The notes: generated from the sequence alone by a model not told the origin. 64,000 nt of DNA from Cydia pomonella (GCF_033807575.1 NC_084728.1:9933451-9997450); one strand, 5' to 3'; counted from the stretch's first letter, positions 35,076 to 46,799 are shown. Numbers and translations: made by a program.

Positions 35076-37620
35076 ACTATGTACGTAAACTGTAACTGTA
35101 CTGCGGACTCAACCTTCACGTTATAATTTTTTAAGTATTAACGTTGACATAGTAACGAAAATAATAAACACGTCAATTGAAGTAAACAGTATTATTATAT
35201 GCAAGAAAATTTTGCAAAATAGGTACATTAATGATTAATATGTAAAACACCATTCATTATTGAATTATAATTATGATTTTGTGTTAAAAAATATGAGACC
35301 AATTATACAGCCCGATTACACGGGCTACATATTAAAAATGATTATCATGGAAACAGTAAATATACACAGGTGAACAAAGTTATAGTAAAATAGGTGCATA
35401 ATTTCAGAGCTTGCCTGGCCCACCTGTACCACCTACCATGACCACGGCCGTCTCCTACTATTATTTTTTTCTAATACCTATGGCCTTACTAGCGAATAGT
35501 ATTCCATGTTCTTGATCCAGAATTTAAACCCTTAACTACATATTTGTGGCACTTGGGGTTGAATTTGAAACTCTAGGGCACTAGCGTGGCTCTATGAGAG
35601 CGCCTTATATAGGCTTCTGGTGACCAGAGGATCAGCATTGTTAACCAGCGCGGAAATGCACCCAGCCTTCTGGGCACCCTACCGAGCGACCAGAATATAG
35701 GGCAAATATTTTATGTATACGTTTTTGACTTAAGTGTTTTTATCATGTTTTATATTTAAACTTACAGATGTCGAACTACCAGCAAAGTTTTTGAAGAGGT
35801 GTAGTTTTTATATTTCCTGGTACCAAACTGATACAGGAAATTGGAGCATCAGTAAATAATCTACACCGAAGACAATGAAATATAGTCACATAATACTTTA
35901 ATGATTTATTTTATTAAAGAAATCGGTAAAAAAATGTGTTAACTGAAAAAGATAAATTTTATTTTATTTGTAGTTGAATAACAAAATATGTATTTAATCT
36001 CCTTTTAACATAGGAATTCTCTTTGTGTAGGTACATATAAATAATAGGTACTTAGGTCTTGGTAAGTAATATAGACAGTACAGTAGGTCTTATCTTAATA
36101 ATTTGAGATCTCATACATGCGTTCCGATATATCTGATGGCGACTGTACATACAATGGGGTCGCGTATACGAGTACAAAGAGCATTAAAATAGTTGTTGAT
36201 AGACCAAGTGAGCGAGCTACTATGGTACCTATCTTTATATCAATTTTATGCATTATGTAATAGCGCAATACAGAATTTTTTTTTGACAAATGTAGTATTT
36301 TTATAGTAATAAAGGTTATTCATGAACCATCTCGTAATTTTAAAAAAACGGACTTTATCTCTAAATCATATGCCTTATATTTACAGATGTGTTAGGTTAC
36401 AACTTGGTTCGTGAATGTGGATTAGAAGCAACTTGAGACTGGGTGCGGAGTAAATTGCATCATTTTTTTTTACAATTTTGAGCGTTTATAGGAGAATATG
36501 TGGAGCGAGCATTATTCGACGTGTAGGTGTGGGTTCAACAAAAAGATCGCATGTCAATAGTTCTTTATTGTCGTTAAAATTCAATTAATAATCGCCTTTA
36601 TCGACCATCAACTGTGTGGTCACTTTTTAATTGATTGACGTTGTCAGGTACAGTTTCACTACTCGCCGCCGCATTGTTCATAGCGCATTACTTATCCTAT
36701 CGAATACAAGATGTCGCTGATTCTTGTAAACTTATGTTTAAAAAAAAAGACGCTTATCTCTATGCCATATATTGTAGGAAAGGAAGGGTATTGCCTGACG
36801 TACGTCAAAAAATCCAAGATGGTGCCCAAGCCCATGGACAATAAAGTCTAGCAATAAAATCAACACTTGTCAAAATTTGCTAATGGCAATCCACAGTCAG
36901 GTGACAATCAAATCAAACCGAAGCACTTCGAGTTCAGAGCCATTTCAAACTATATAGTAGTAATAAACAAAGTTGATTTTTGTTTGATTATTTTTTCTAT
37001 GAATGAGTTTTGATTGTTCCAAATGATAATATCCACAGTTGATAGAATCAACACTTGATACAATCAACATGCGATAGAATCAAGTATTGATTTGATGTGG
37101 ACGCGAAATTTGACAGTTGTGCATCTCGAATAAGGCCCCTGATAATACCTATAGAAATGGATTTGCCTTTGAAAAATAAAATAAGTATATATCTTAAGAT
37201 AAAGTTCCACGAACACGGGGAATATCCACCCGGAAATAAATGTTTTGACAAACACGCGTGATTGATAAGAACGAACGTCACACATCATTATATTTTTGTT
37301 ACCACTAAGGTCAACTATGCTATGATACCGTCGGGTCGTTGCATCGAACCGGGTTAGTGTATCTTTCAAGGTACCTGATAAGGGAGTGGCTCCTAAGGAG
37401 AAGCTCCCTGGTGGCATTGTGGATGAAGAGGACTTCACTCTGGTGTCAAGAGAGAAATTAGGCGCGTCATAAGACTCAGTGTGGTTCTGCCGAACGGGCT
37501 TAATATGGCTTATGGGCATTGACATATACAGGGTGACCTTAGCCATTGGACAAACCTGAAATCCCACGTAGGGTTACTTCTCAGGAATGCTCTGACGTTA
37601 ATATTTTTTTAATTAGAACA
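35076..37620. other. No confident gene; unassigned repeat-like tracts
   Basis: An exon-like frame after AACTTACAG at 35,767 (DVELPAKFLKRC to a stop at ~35,860) has no partner. A 167-codon minus frame at 37,064-37,567 lacks domain motifs and looks like chance or repeat coding. Nothing else is supported. Confidence 0.35.
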
Positions 37621-37624
37621 AAAC

Positions 37625-38110
37625 AGAACAAAACAGTTTAATTATTGCGATATCGTATATGGACCACGCCTGCTGGCTAAAACCGCACAGGCAATTCAAA
37701 GAGTTCAAAATGCTTGTACTAGGTTTTGTTTCTCGGTGCCAAAGCGAGCCCATATCACACCGTTTCTAAACGAGAGAAAAATTCTGAAGATGGCAGCACG
37801 TAGAACCTTGCATATGGCCAGTATGGTTAAAAATATAGTCTCTAGTCATAAACCAGAATATCTTTATAATAAGTTTCGATGGATGAAAGACGTTCACGGT
37901 CGGAATACTCGCAGTAAGTTTCTAAATAAAATGAGTGCCCCGAAACATAAAACAGCAGGTTATCGTGGTAGCTTCAAATACTCTGCATCTAAGATCTGGA
38001 ACGACCTACCACCGCCATTGCGAGCTAAAATGTCCCTTCCAACCTTTAAAGGCAAATTGAGCTTACTTTTATTAAATTACCAAATTTCCTCAGAGGATAT
38101 AATTATTTAA
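37625..38110 (+). mobile_element. CR1/jockey-like LINE, C-terminal part
   Basis: The frame reads FNYCDIVYGPRLLAKTAQAI, RVQNACTRFCFSV, HITPFLNERKI, YLYNKFRWM, GSFKYSASKIWNDLPPPLRA and ends SSEDIII. It is the thumb/C-terminus of a LINE reverse transcriptase, intact for about 160 codons and 5'-truncated. Confidence 0.85.
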
Positions 38111-38439
38111 AATGGTGTTGTGCTATATTTTGGACACTTACTATTCCTGTTGTTTATAAGTTTGTATTTTTTTTTTTTTATAAGTATTCTCTCATACAAA
38201 AAGTACTATTACTTATCGCTGTACGTTTCAATGAACGAAACTTATGACTATGGCATTGTTTGTACCTATTCAGTAAAATACTTGAGTTATAAATGTAACC
38301 AGTTGTCAATATCAAGTAAATACCAAATTAAAATAATAAATTTTCACTTGTAATAAAAATTTCTTTATTTTTTCGTACTATAATTGTATACACTAGCTAT
38401 CTCTGGTAATAAAACAAAAAAAAATCCATTAACCCGCAT

Positions 38440-38642
38440 GTCATATCAATGTGGTTCAGTGAAGGGGACGGACTGAAAATCAGCGCTGCGCAATCAATTT
38501 GTAATAAAATGGCTGACGCAGCGTACGCTGAGTCCGTTCCTTTTGCCGCGCATGCCTATTATTATTATTTTTAAGTGAAACATTGTATTTTGTGTGGCAA
38601 TAAATGGTTTCTTATTCTTATTCTTATTCTTATTCTTAAAAG
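38440..38642 (+). mobile_element. Retroposon tail with (TTATTC)n
   Basis: GCAATAAATGGTTTCTTATT is followed by four CTTATT hexamers, a typical LINE/SINE 3' end. The body before it carries an imperfect inverted pair around GCGCAATCAATTTG. Confidence 0.45.
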
Positions 38643-39011
38643 ATAATTTTTTTTTTTTCAAACAAAAGTTATTTGCAATAATCGACAACAAAAAGAAACA
38701 TAGCGTGTTAATCTTTGGCAGTGTTTTTGACAATTTGTTCGAAATATTTGATTATGATGACATTTTTCAAAAGTCAGAACCTTATTAGTGTCATAAATAA
38801 AAAAGATAATCAAAAAGGTTGAAGAAGGTTCCTTACTATTCTTTGAGGATATTACCTTAGGAGCTACTAACACATACAGCCTGCTTCAAAGTAAAAATTG
38901 GTAATTTGTTAATTTCTTCGAAACCGCTACACCGGCTGTTATGATACTTTGTACACTGGTTCTAAATACCCTAATGCATATGTACCTTTCGGCTTTGTCC
39001 AATGGCTGCAC

Positions 39012-39252
39012 TGTATATCTAAGGACGGGCCTTATGAGAATGGGGCCAGTACAGCGGTGTCACGCACACGAATTAGAGCCAATCGTGCAGTCTAACGCCA
39101 CAACGCGATTGGATGATGAGTTCGCATCACGCGCGTGATTGGTCGCAACTAGTTGCGTTAGACTGCACGATTGGCTCGAATTCGTGAGTGACACCACTGA
39201 ACTAGCGCCATTCTTAATGCCCGTAAGGCCCGTCCTTAGATATATATGTCAA
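39012..39252. mobile_element. Palindromic MITE (family G), copy 2
   Basis: TATATCTAAGGACGGGCC at the left and GGCCCGTCCTTAGATATA at the right, with the same internal mirrored AATCGTGCAGTCTAA block as 11,391-11,642. Confidence 0.8.
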
Positions 39253-40342
39253 TGCTTATGGGTTGCTTCACCGAGTAAGGCGCTGTATATGTCGCGCCTG
39301 CAAAACACCACCACGGCTGCTGAAGTAGTATGTACCTACTACTGGCCTTAGCGTCTATTTCTAACGATATATGGTGCAATGTCCGAAAAACATGTTTTTT
39401 GGTGGCTGAATAAACGACGAAGTTCGCGACGGATTACGACGTTTCGCTACGGTGCCTTTTTACCATTTGTCTGCCAATGCCGCAAACCAGGCCTCGTCGC
39501 AGAACGTGCGCCCATCTCCAACGCTCTTGCGCCAGTCCGTTCGCTTCTCCGCAAGCTTCTCCCAGTTTCGGTGGTCAGAAGACCGGTTACATGCTGAGGG
39601 TGTTCCAGCTTCGATCACGGCACTACGCGCACTTCAACTCTTGTGGCGCGCGAACCGCGACGCTGCAGGGGACTATCGAGTGCGACCGCTGGCCGAAGGA
39701 TGTCGTGTTTCGGAGGTTCCGGGGCAAAGTGCCGAAACCGACACAAGATCAGACGATTCAATGGGTTTTATCATCTAAATCTTCATTAAATTTACTTCTA
39801 TGAGTATTACCATGCAACTCTTCTTTTTTTATTTATGTATAATATTTCTAATCTACTGATGTAAAGTCATACAATTGTGTAGTATTGACATACCAAAATA
39901 AACGATGAACTGCGGATTTATTGAGGCATATGCACTTAAATAAAATGAACAATATTTGTACATACATATAATAACGTCACATCAGATCTTTACGTCTACG
40001 AACTTATTGACGTATCCGTCTTGGCTAAAATTTATGTATTTGTATAGAATCATAAACTCATACTTATTAAACTTATTAAAACTGTTTATTATGATAATAC
40101 CTAGATACGAATTACGTTATTCTAAGTAAAATGTAATTAGTGGATAACTGTCATTGGCCATCTGTTATGTAATCACTCATATGTAAAACTTTTATTTACG
40201 GCTGTTGTTGTCCTAAATATCAATAAAAAAAAAAATACTCGTAGTGTTTAGTTTTATGTTTATAAACTATAAATATTTTTAATAAATATTTTGGGACAAT
40301 CTTACACAGATCGACCTAACAAAGCTTTGATACATTTTTTTA
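39253..40342. other. No accepted gene
   Basis: 39.45-39.80 kb is GC-richer, and two overlapping ~108-codon plus-strand frames share it. Neither shows a motif or splice support. It may be a decayed retroelement coding segment. Confidence 0.3.
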
Positions 40343-40425
40343 GGCGTACATAGGCTATGAAGACTGCTTACCATCAGGCGGGCCGTATGCTTGTTTGCCA
40401 CCGACGTAGTATAAATAAAAAAAGA
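40343..40425 (+). mobile_element. LINE tail (family C), last ~80 bases
   Basis: GGCGTACATAGGCTATGAAG and GTTTGCCACCGACGTAGTAT plus an A-rich tail. Confidence 0.6.
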
Positions 40426-40427
40426 CA

Positions 40428-40588
40428 AGATAGTACTCAGGTTCTGATGATGCAGCTGAAAGGCTCCGTGTACCAGTCAACAAAGTTTGGGCTCGTTTGA
40501 TTCATCTCAACAATATCTTTGGCACAAGGTACTCCTCAATCATCAGACCCTGAGTACTATCTTAGTAGTACTATCTTGTTTTAAAGAT
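40428..40588. mobile_element. Short inverted-repeat element
   Basis: ACAAGATAGTACTCAGGTTC and TGATGA at the left mirror TCATCAGACCCTGAGTACTA and TCTT at 40,535-40,562. About 160 bp, class unknown. Confidence 0.5.
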
Positions 40589-40863
40589 CTAGTTGACAGC
40601 GTTTGTATGGAAAAAGCGCAACTAAGAATTCCACTTAAGAGCTTACTCCTTTGTCAAAAACCTGGGCCAATGGTCATACGTATTGTATGGCCTGACATTT
40701 ATCTGATATGGCTATTTGTACGTTGCGTACGAATAGCCATACGTATTTGTGTCTATTACAATAAGATATTTATATCTAAGCATGTTTTTTTTGGATTCAA
40801 GTTATTTTTGTTAAAAAAGGATTGGTCTGAAACGTCAATGGCATGGAATGAAAAACAATCAGA

Positions 40864-41274
40864 ACCCCTAGTGTAAATTTATTCGATAGTGAGACGTGAC
40901 GTACGCGTTTGCGTTTAGTCTCATTTTGTATGTAATTTTGAGTTTCCAAAACGTCCCGCTTGGCGCGCTGTTTCTAAATCCGTAAATAAAATAAAATATT
41001 TTTTTTACTAGGGGTACCAGTCTCATTTAGTATGGGATTTAGAAACAGCGCGCCAAGCGGGACGTTTTGGAAACTCAAAATTACATACAAAATGAGACTA
41101 AACGCAAACGCGTACGTCACGTCTCGCTATCGAATAAATTTATAATAGGGGTACCAGTCTCATTTAGTATGGGATTTTGAAACAGCGCGCCAAGCGGGAC
41201 GTTTTGGAAACTCAAAATTACATACAAAATGAGACTAAACGCAAACGCGTACGTCACATCTCGCTATCGAATAA
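40864..41274. repeat. Inverted plus direct 137-bp repeat cluster
   Basis: 40,864-40,981 is the reverse complement of about 41,034-41,150 (CGATAGTGAGACGTGACGTA / TACGTCACGTCTCGCTATCG). The right unit (starting GGGGTACCAGTCTCATTTAG at 41,011) is repeated directly at 41,148. The arms are almost identical, so the duplication is recent. Confidence 0.9.
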
Positions 41275-41554
41275 CCTTCGTGAATGAAAAAGAAAACGAC
41301 TATACACATTTGCCTTTCTGTATTTGTTTCACACAAATAGGTACTTAGCTTGGGAATAAAATAGAAGGATAGTCATAGTAATATTATTGATTTATAGAAT
41401 AGAAATTATCCTTGCCCTTTATTTCTTACGGCTGACTACCTACTTATTAAAAGCGTATAAGTTTATAACAATTATATGGTACTATTACCTATAGACCACG
41501 GGCCAGGCGCAAATTTCGTCGGTCATCGCATCCCGGGCAATAACTCGTAGTGTC

Positions 41555-41742
41555 TAACGCAGCGGCTTACGTGAGCGAATAACTCGCGAACGCGAAGCGG
41601 CGCGGCGCGGCGGCCCACGGCATTCGCGTTCGCAACGAGATCGGGCAGGACACTTCCATAGGTATCAAAGGATTGATTGACCCGCGCCGCGCCGCGCCGG
41701 TTCGCGTTCGCGAGTTATTCGCTCACGTAAGCCGCTGCGTTA
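41555..41742. mobile_element. GC-rich 188-bp MITE
   Basis: TAACGCAGCGGCTTACGTGA with GCGAATAACTCGCGAACGCG is mirrored exactly by CGCGTTCGCGAGTTATTCGC-type sequence and TCACGTAAGCCGCTGCGTTA. The arms are ~55 bp with CGGCGCGGCGCGG runs at their inner ends. It is far richer in CpG than its surroundings. Confidence 0.85.
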
Positions 41743-41842
41743 GGACGATATGTAATGATTACATACATCGTTATCGCGGGAGCAACAACGATTTGACAGT
41801 ACTGGAAGATTATGATAAATAAACATTAACAGAAGCACAGAC

Positions 41843-41994
41843 CTAGGTATTGATGGGCGGATGTGGTGGACACGAATCAGCCCGAGCTCCAGGTTGAAGA
41901 CTGGCGAGAAACTGCACAGGACCGGGATCAGTGGCGATAAGTCGTGTTGGAGGCCAAGATACACTTTGGGTCTCTGCGCCAGAGGAGTAAGTAA
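41843..41994 (+). mobile_element. LINE C-terminal remnant with stop
   Basis: The frame reads DVVDTNQPELQVEDWRETAQ, DRDQWR, an in-frame TAA, then VLEAKIHFGSLRQRSK and a stop. The ending is LINE-like and disabled by the internal stop. Confidence 0.65.
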
Positions 41995-42204
41995 GTAGTA
42001 GTTGATAAGGCTTTTTTTGTAGCAGTAAATATTTTTCTGATCCTGAGTCTAAATGCAACTGGTTTCTATTTAAATACTAAAATGGTTATAAAAAATGTAT
42101 GTTGGGGCCTCGTGAACATCAGTTGCCGCTCCGTTGGTGGGTTGAGGAACAACAGCCGCTGTAACAAACCACCTTACCTTATTTGATACATGTTTCTAAT
42201 TATT

Positions 42205-42395
42205 GGCAACTAATCCCAAGAATTGGCGTAGGCACTAGTTTTCACGAAAGCGACTGCCATCTTCCAACCCAGAGGGAAACTAGGCCTTAGGCCGACTGGT
42301 AAATATCAAATGATCTTTCGTACATAAGTACAGCAAAACTCATTGGTACGAGCCGGGTTTTGAACCCGCGACCTCCGGATTGCAAGTCGCTTTGT
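42205..42395 (-). mobile_element. SINE family A (minus), internally deleted
   Basis: TTGGCGTAGGCACTAGTTTT and GGTTTTGAACCCGCGACCTC keep the family order, but the middle (the CCTCACGATG region) is lost. Confidence 0.7.
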
Positions 42396-42719
42396 GGTGC
42401 TATTGGCCATAAAAATCTATTCCTGGCTCGCGGGCTACTATTTATAGGGGCAGGTAAGGGTGCTTATCCACTAGACTAGTGAAGCGAAGGGAGGAGACTA
42501 TGGAAATAATTTTCCCTCTTAACACTGTCTAGATAGAAATGAACCATTGAATTTGCTTTTATACCACTACAAGGGCTGGCGAAAAAATAATTTTGACATA
42601 GAGGCGAGGCGTAACGAAGTGATCATTGTTTATTATAAAATATATTTACCTATAACGCGTCACTAACGTAATTTACAGCTAAGTATATAGGTAGGTATGT
42701 AAACACTTCATTGTAGGTA

Positions 42720-43060
42720 AGCTACTATATTAAGTTGCTAATCAAATTAAAAACAAATTATAAATATAAGAGCCTCGGTAGAGAGTACCATTTTGTACCA
42801 TTTGGCGTTGAAACTCTACGTCCATGGGGTCCCAGCGTGCACAAGTTTTTTGGAGAAATCGCGAAACGTCTGGTTGACGTAACGGTAACTGAAGAGCTGG
42901 CGGCTTCCTCGCACAACGTATCAGTATTGCGATACAACGAGGAAATGCCGCCAGCATCCTTGGTACAATGCATCAAGGGCCTATTTTAGATATAAGCTAG
43001 TTATAGTAATCATCTGTATATATCCATTCATATATATTGTTATTGTAAATAAAAATTGCG
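42720..43060 (+). mobile_element. YLDD-type RT element, 3' end (copy 1)
   Basis: The frame has LGREYHFVPFGVETLRPWG, KFFGEIAKRLVDVT and a late part out of register with its relatives (small indels), then a UTR ATAAGCTAGTTATAGTAATC. It matches the C-terminus of the 45.1-46.7 kb element and the minus copy at 55.45 kb. Confidence 0.75.
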
Positions 43061-43209
43061 TTATATTAAAAACAATGTATGCAATGTACAATGGCGAACT
43101 ATAAATCTGAAATCAGAAATTATTTATTTGCATTTATACCGTAAGGGGATATTACAATACATTGTGTTACAGTTCATGTATCTAGCTTGCATGTTAGCGT
43201 GCAAATTTA

Positions 43210-43980
43210 TGTTGTATTATTTGTATTGTTTCTGTATTGAGGTGTGCAATAAAGATTATTTGTATTGTATTGTACAGTCAGCGATAAAGGCTTGTATCAA
43301 AAAAATATTTATTTCACAAAAAGCTTATTAAAAACTTATTATTTTGTTGTTAATAGAAATTTCCATTTGCAGTTAGTGCCAGCGCCTGGCGAGTTAGTAT
43401 CGGCGCCGTATGAGGGCAGCTACTACCGAGCCAGAGTCATAGCAGTGCATGACCAAATAGAGGTAATTCATACTAATATTATATTAAAGAGTAAACCTTT
43501 TGTAGTTACTGCCGACGCCGGGCGAGTTGGTATCGGCGCCGTATGAGGGCAGCTACTACCGAGCCAGAGTCATAGCAGTGCATGACCAAATAGAGGTAAT
43601 TCATACTAATATTATATTAAAGAGTAAACCTTTTGTAGTTACTGCCGACGCCGGGCGAGTTGGTATCGGCGCCGTATGAGGGCAGCTACTACCGAGCCAG
43701 AGTCATAGCAGTGCATGACCAAATAGAGGTAATTCATACTAATATTATATTAAAGAGTAAACCTTTTGTAGTTACTGCCGACGCCGGGCGAGTTGGTATC
43801 GGCGCCGTATGAGGGCAGCTACTACCGAGCCAGAGTCATAGCAGTGCATGACCAAATAGAGGTTTATCAGACTAATATTATATTAAATAGTAAACCTTTT
43901 GTAGTTAGTGCCGACGCCGGGCGAGTTGGTATCGGCGCCGTATGAGGGCAGCTACTACCGAGCCAGAGTCATAGCAGTGG
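43210..43980 (+). repeat. Displaced 5-copy array of Tudor exon 10
   Basis: The flank GTTGTATTATTTGTATTG to TTCCATTTGCAG equals 19,035-19,197. Five exon copies follow at 133-bp spacing (CCGTATG at 43,406, 43,539, 43,672, 43,805 and 43,938). The first three introns begin GTAATTCATAC, a better donor than the GTTTATCAG of the gene's array; the fourth begins GTTTATCAG. The array breaks off inside the fifth exon at GTCATAGCAGTG. Confidence 0.9.
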
Positions 43981-44163
43981 AATCAGTAAAATACCAAAAA
44001 ATAAATTTAAATTAATGTAAAATATCAAATTAAAATATTTGAAAAAGTTAACATAATAGGCATAAGTATTACAAGTGATATAATTATCATCTTGCGACTT
44101 CGGGAGTGACATAAACGGTTCATAATGTTTACCCTAGTTCGGCTTTCAAGAACTTTGCTATGT

Positions 44164-44470
44164 GTTTCAAAGTACGAGTGATTAGATCTGACAAAATTAC
44201 ATCCATTCTTAAATAGGGTACATCCTCACACCCTAGAACCTAAATGGTCGCGTACTGTGCGGTTTAAGAGGAATTTCCTCCCGCGAACGCTTCGGCTGTG
44301 GAATGAGCTTCCTGCCGAGGTTTTCCCGAGGGGCTACAGTATGGGGTTCTTCAAAAAAGGAGTGTACAGGTTTTTAAAGGGTCGGCAACGCGCATGTAAT
44401 GCCTCTGGTGTTACAGGCGTCCATAGGCTACGGTGACTGCTTACCATCAGGCGGGCCGTATGCTTGTTTG
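44164..44470 (+). mobile_element. Family C LINE with readable C-terminus
   Basis: The frame reads RTVRFKRNFLPRERLRLWNE, LPAEVFPRGYSMGFFKKG, YRFLKGRQRACN, then GVHRLR and a stop. This shows that the CAACGCGCATGTAA/ACCATCAGGCGGG repeat is a LINE coding end plus UTR. A (TA)n run follows at 44,489-44,520. Confidence 0.75.
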
Positions 44471-44524
44471 CCACCGTCGTAGTATATAAAATAAATATAT
44501 ATATATATATATATATATATCGAA

Positions 44525-45000
44525 AATGGTCGTACCACGCTCTATTGGGATCGATCTATTATCACTGACAGGACTGTTGTAGCCAATAAGCCTGACATCG
44601 TGGCAATAGATCGATCGCAACGCCGGGCCGTGCTCGTCGACATCACCATCCCACATGATGAGAATCTCGTGAAAGCCGAGAAGGACAAGTCCAGTAAGTA
44701 CCTAGACTTGGCTCACGAAATAACCGCCATGTGGGAAGTTGATTCGACGATCATTGTCCCGATAGTCGTTTCAGCGAACGGTCTTATGGCGAAGAGTCTC
44801 GACCAACACCTTGAGAGACTCTCGCTAGGTAATTGGGTCAAGGGTCAGATGCAGAAGGCGGTGATCTTGGACACGGCGCGGATAGTCCGGCGGTTCCTCT
44901 CTCTGCGGCCCTGACCACCGGCAGCTTGGGCCCTGCCCCGCTGCTGGCGGCACCCTAGGTTAGATTTTTTATAATGTGTGTATATGTATTTTATAATATA
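44525..45000 (+). mobile_element. LINE with restriction-like endonuclease end (copy 1)
   Basis: The frame reads TLYWDRSIITDRTVVANKPD, IVAIDRSQRRAVLVDITIPH, EKDKSSKYLDLAHEITAMW, QMQKAVILDTARIVRRFL and stops at 44,912. The PD ... D-x-T ... K arrangement is the PD-(D/E)xK restriction-like nuclease of R2-type LINEs. The 3' UTR is cut at about 45,000 by another element and resumes near 46,658. A minus copy lies at 52.23-52.63 kb. Confidence 0.75.
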
Positions 45001-46657
45001 AATCATTTATTATAAAATAAAGTATATACAAACTACATTTAAGTTACAAGAATTATAACTATTTATAAAATAAACTAATATAACTAAACCTAACTAAAAA
45101 CAATAAAATAACTAAAATCTACCCTCCAACCCTTGGCCTCTTGGCAGAGTGCCCATCACGCAGGCAGCATTCCCGCGCTGTATCGCAATAGCGAGTCTTT
45201 GCGCGAGAAAGCTGCCCGCGCGAGGGTCTCCTGTTGCCTCCCTTAATCGCTTCCCGAGCTCCTTGTGGAGCCCTCGCGCACCTTTGCCCCACGGCCCGAG
45301 TGTCTCGACGCCAAAGGCTACGAACTCGTAGTTGGCGCCGAGACAGCTATATTTGTTGTCCTTGTGTCGTTCTCGGGCGTCTGCCGCTGCCCCGGCATGT
45401 CTGCTGGTCGCTAAAATGTAGGACGCCGCCAACGTGTCGGCACAGGTAGCGTCCCACACCAGCGCACGGCCCATCCTCCAAGGGATCAACGACATCCCGT
45501 CCGGGCGCTTGCCATCGTCCCGCACGATCTGGGGCTCCAGAGCTGCGGGGACGCCGGCGCTGACGAGAGCCCTTCTAAGGATGTCATTGAGAGCGGAGTG
45601 ACGAGACAGGCGGCCGGCGCCCGAGGAGCAGGAAAGGCCGTGATGACCAAGCCGGTCCACTGAGGCCCCACAAGAAACACAGCTGTGGTCAGCGCAGATG
45701 GGGATTCCGAGACGGAGACCGACGGCTATGCGCAGAGTACTTGGGTCTATTAAAGTACCCGCGTTGGGCGAGGGATAGGCATGAAGCCAGTGACCTGATT
45801 CCACTTTTGATGCTGCCAAGAGTCTCGCGAGGTCCTTACCTGAAGATGTAGCTATAAGTGAATTTAGAGTGGCAACGGAGGTCATCGTGTCCCAAGCCCT
45901 TTGTTTTTTAGGTCTGGAAGGAAAATTTGGACTTGGTCCAGCTAGCCAAGCATTCGTGGCCCCATCCAAGCACGCAATCTCGCAGTTTGTAGCCGTAGGG
46001 GCTTTAAGGATTTTACCTGCGAGATCAGACGTGCTGTGGATGGAGGACAGGAAAGCCGGCAAAGCGACGCCAGAAATATTACGCGTTCCTAAGCCGCCGA
46101 ATCTTACTGGTAGACAAGCTTGAGTCCAGGCCTGCTCGCTAAAATGAACGTTAAGAACGGATTCAATTTGTGACTTGAGGATGGAGTCTATTGTGCTAGT
46201 CAAATTCGGGAATTTCCAGATGGGGCAGCAACGCAGTAGATAAGTAAATTTTGGAACGAGCAAACAGAATTTTAAAATAAATAGGGCACAGTGACTATTA
46301 ATTTTGACTAGGCGGTCCGAATGAGTTGTGAATTTTGAAATTGACTTATTGAGGAGAGGTGGGATGGCCTCGTCAAAGATAGGCGATCCCAATAGATGCA
46401 GGTTGTCTTTAGAAGTGATTTTGCTGTTCAATGCAATGTTGTTGAAGTTTTTAATGACTTGTGACACGGCGAGCGGGTCCATCTTCTCTGAAATGTATAA
46501 CTCGGATTTATTAAAATTTAGTTCTAGGCCAATATCTTTAAACTGATTTTTAATTTTGATTAGATCCGCCAAGACAGTTTGTGAATCTCCGCCTATTGTC
46601 CCATCATCAAGATACCATACGTTTAATTTTGAATTTAGATGTTTTATTGTTTTGTAA
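45001..46657 (-). mobile_element. Reverse transcriptase/nuclease element, YLDD box
   Basis: A minus-strand frame of 524 codons (46,686 to 45,112). The first ~10 residues come from the LINE UTR it landed in. Then NVWYLDDGTIGG (RT palm, Asp27-Asp28), NFNKSELYIS, a long thumb/linker, a C-x2-C-x~9-H-x4-C knuckle (~336-353), EP and then RPDG (394-397), VWDATC (Asp412) and lysines near 442-445, i.e. a PD-(D/E)xK nuclease. The end is YEFVAFGVETLGPWG and AIQRGNAACVMGT. RT motifs before the YLDD box are missing (5'-truncated). I do not recognise the family; R2-type elements are the closest architecture. No internal stop. Confidence 0.7.
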
Positions 46658-46745
46658 GTGTTTTTATATTTTACTTTTATATTCATATTATAAATGACCT
46701 AGCCTAAGATAAAAAATAAATAAAGGGAATAATAATAATAAATAT
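46658..46745 (+). mobile_element. Displaced 3' UTR end of the 44.5-kb LINE
   Basis: TTTTTATATTTTACTTTTAT, CATATTATAAATGACCTAG and AATAAAGGGAATAATAATAA match, as complement, the end of the minus copy at 52,185-52,245. The UTR is contiguous there but split here by 1.66 kb. Confidence 0.7.
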
Positions 46746-46799
46746 ACATACTCATATACTTATTACTTATATTACTTATAATATATACATAACTATCGG

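Noticed and set aside
37064..37567. 167-codon minus-strand frame
   Set aside because: No domain, no splice partner, and it lies in repeat-like intergenic DNA.
39452..39803. Two overlapping ~108-codon plus frames
   Set aside because: Different frames of the same GC-richer DNA; neither shows a motif or exon signals.
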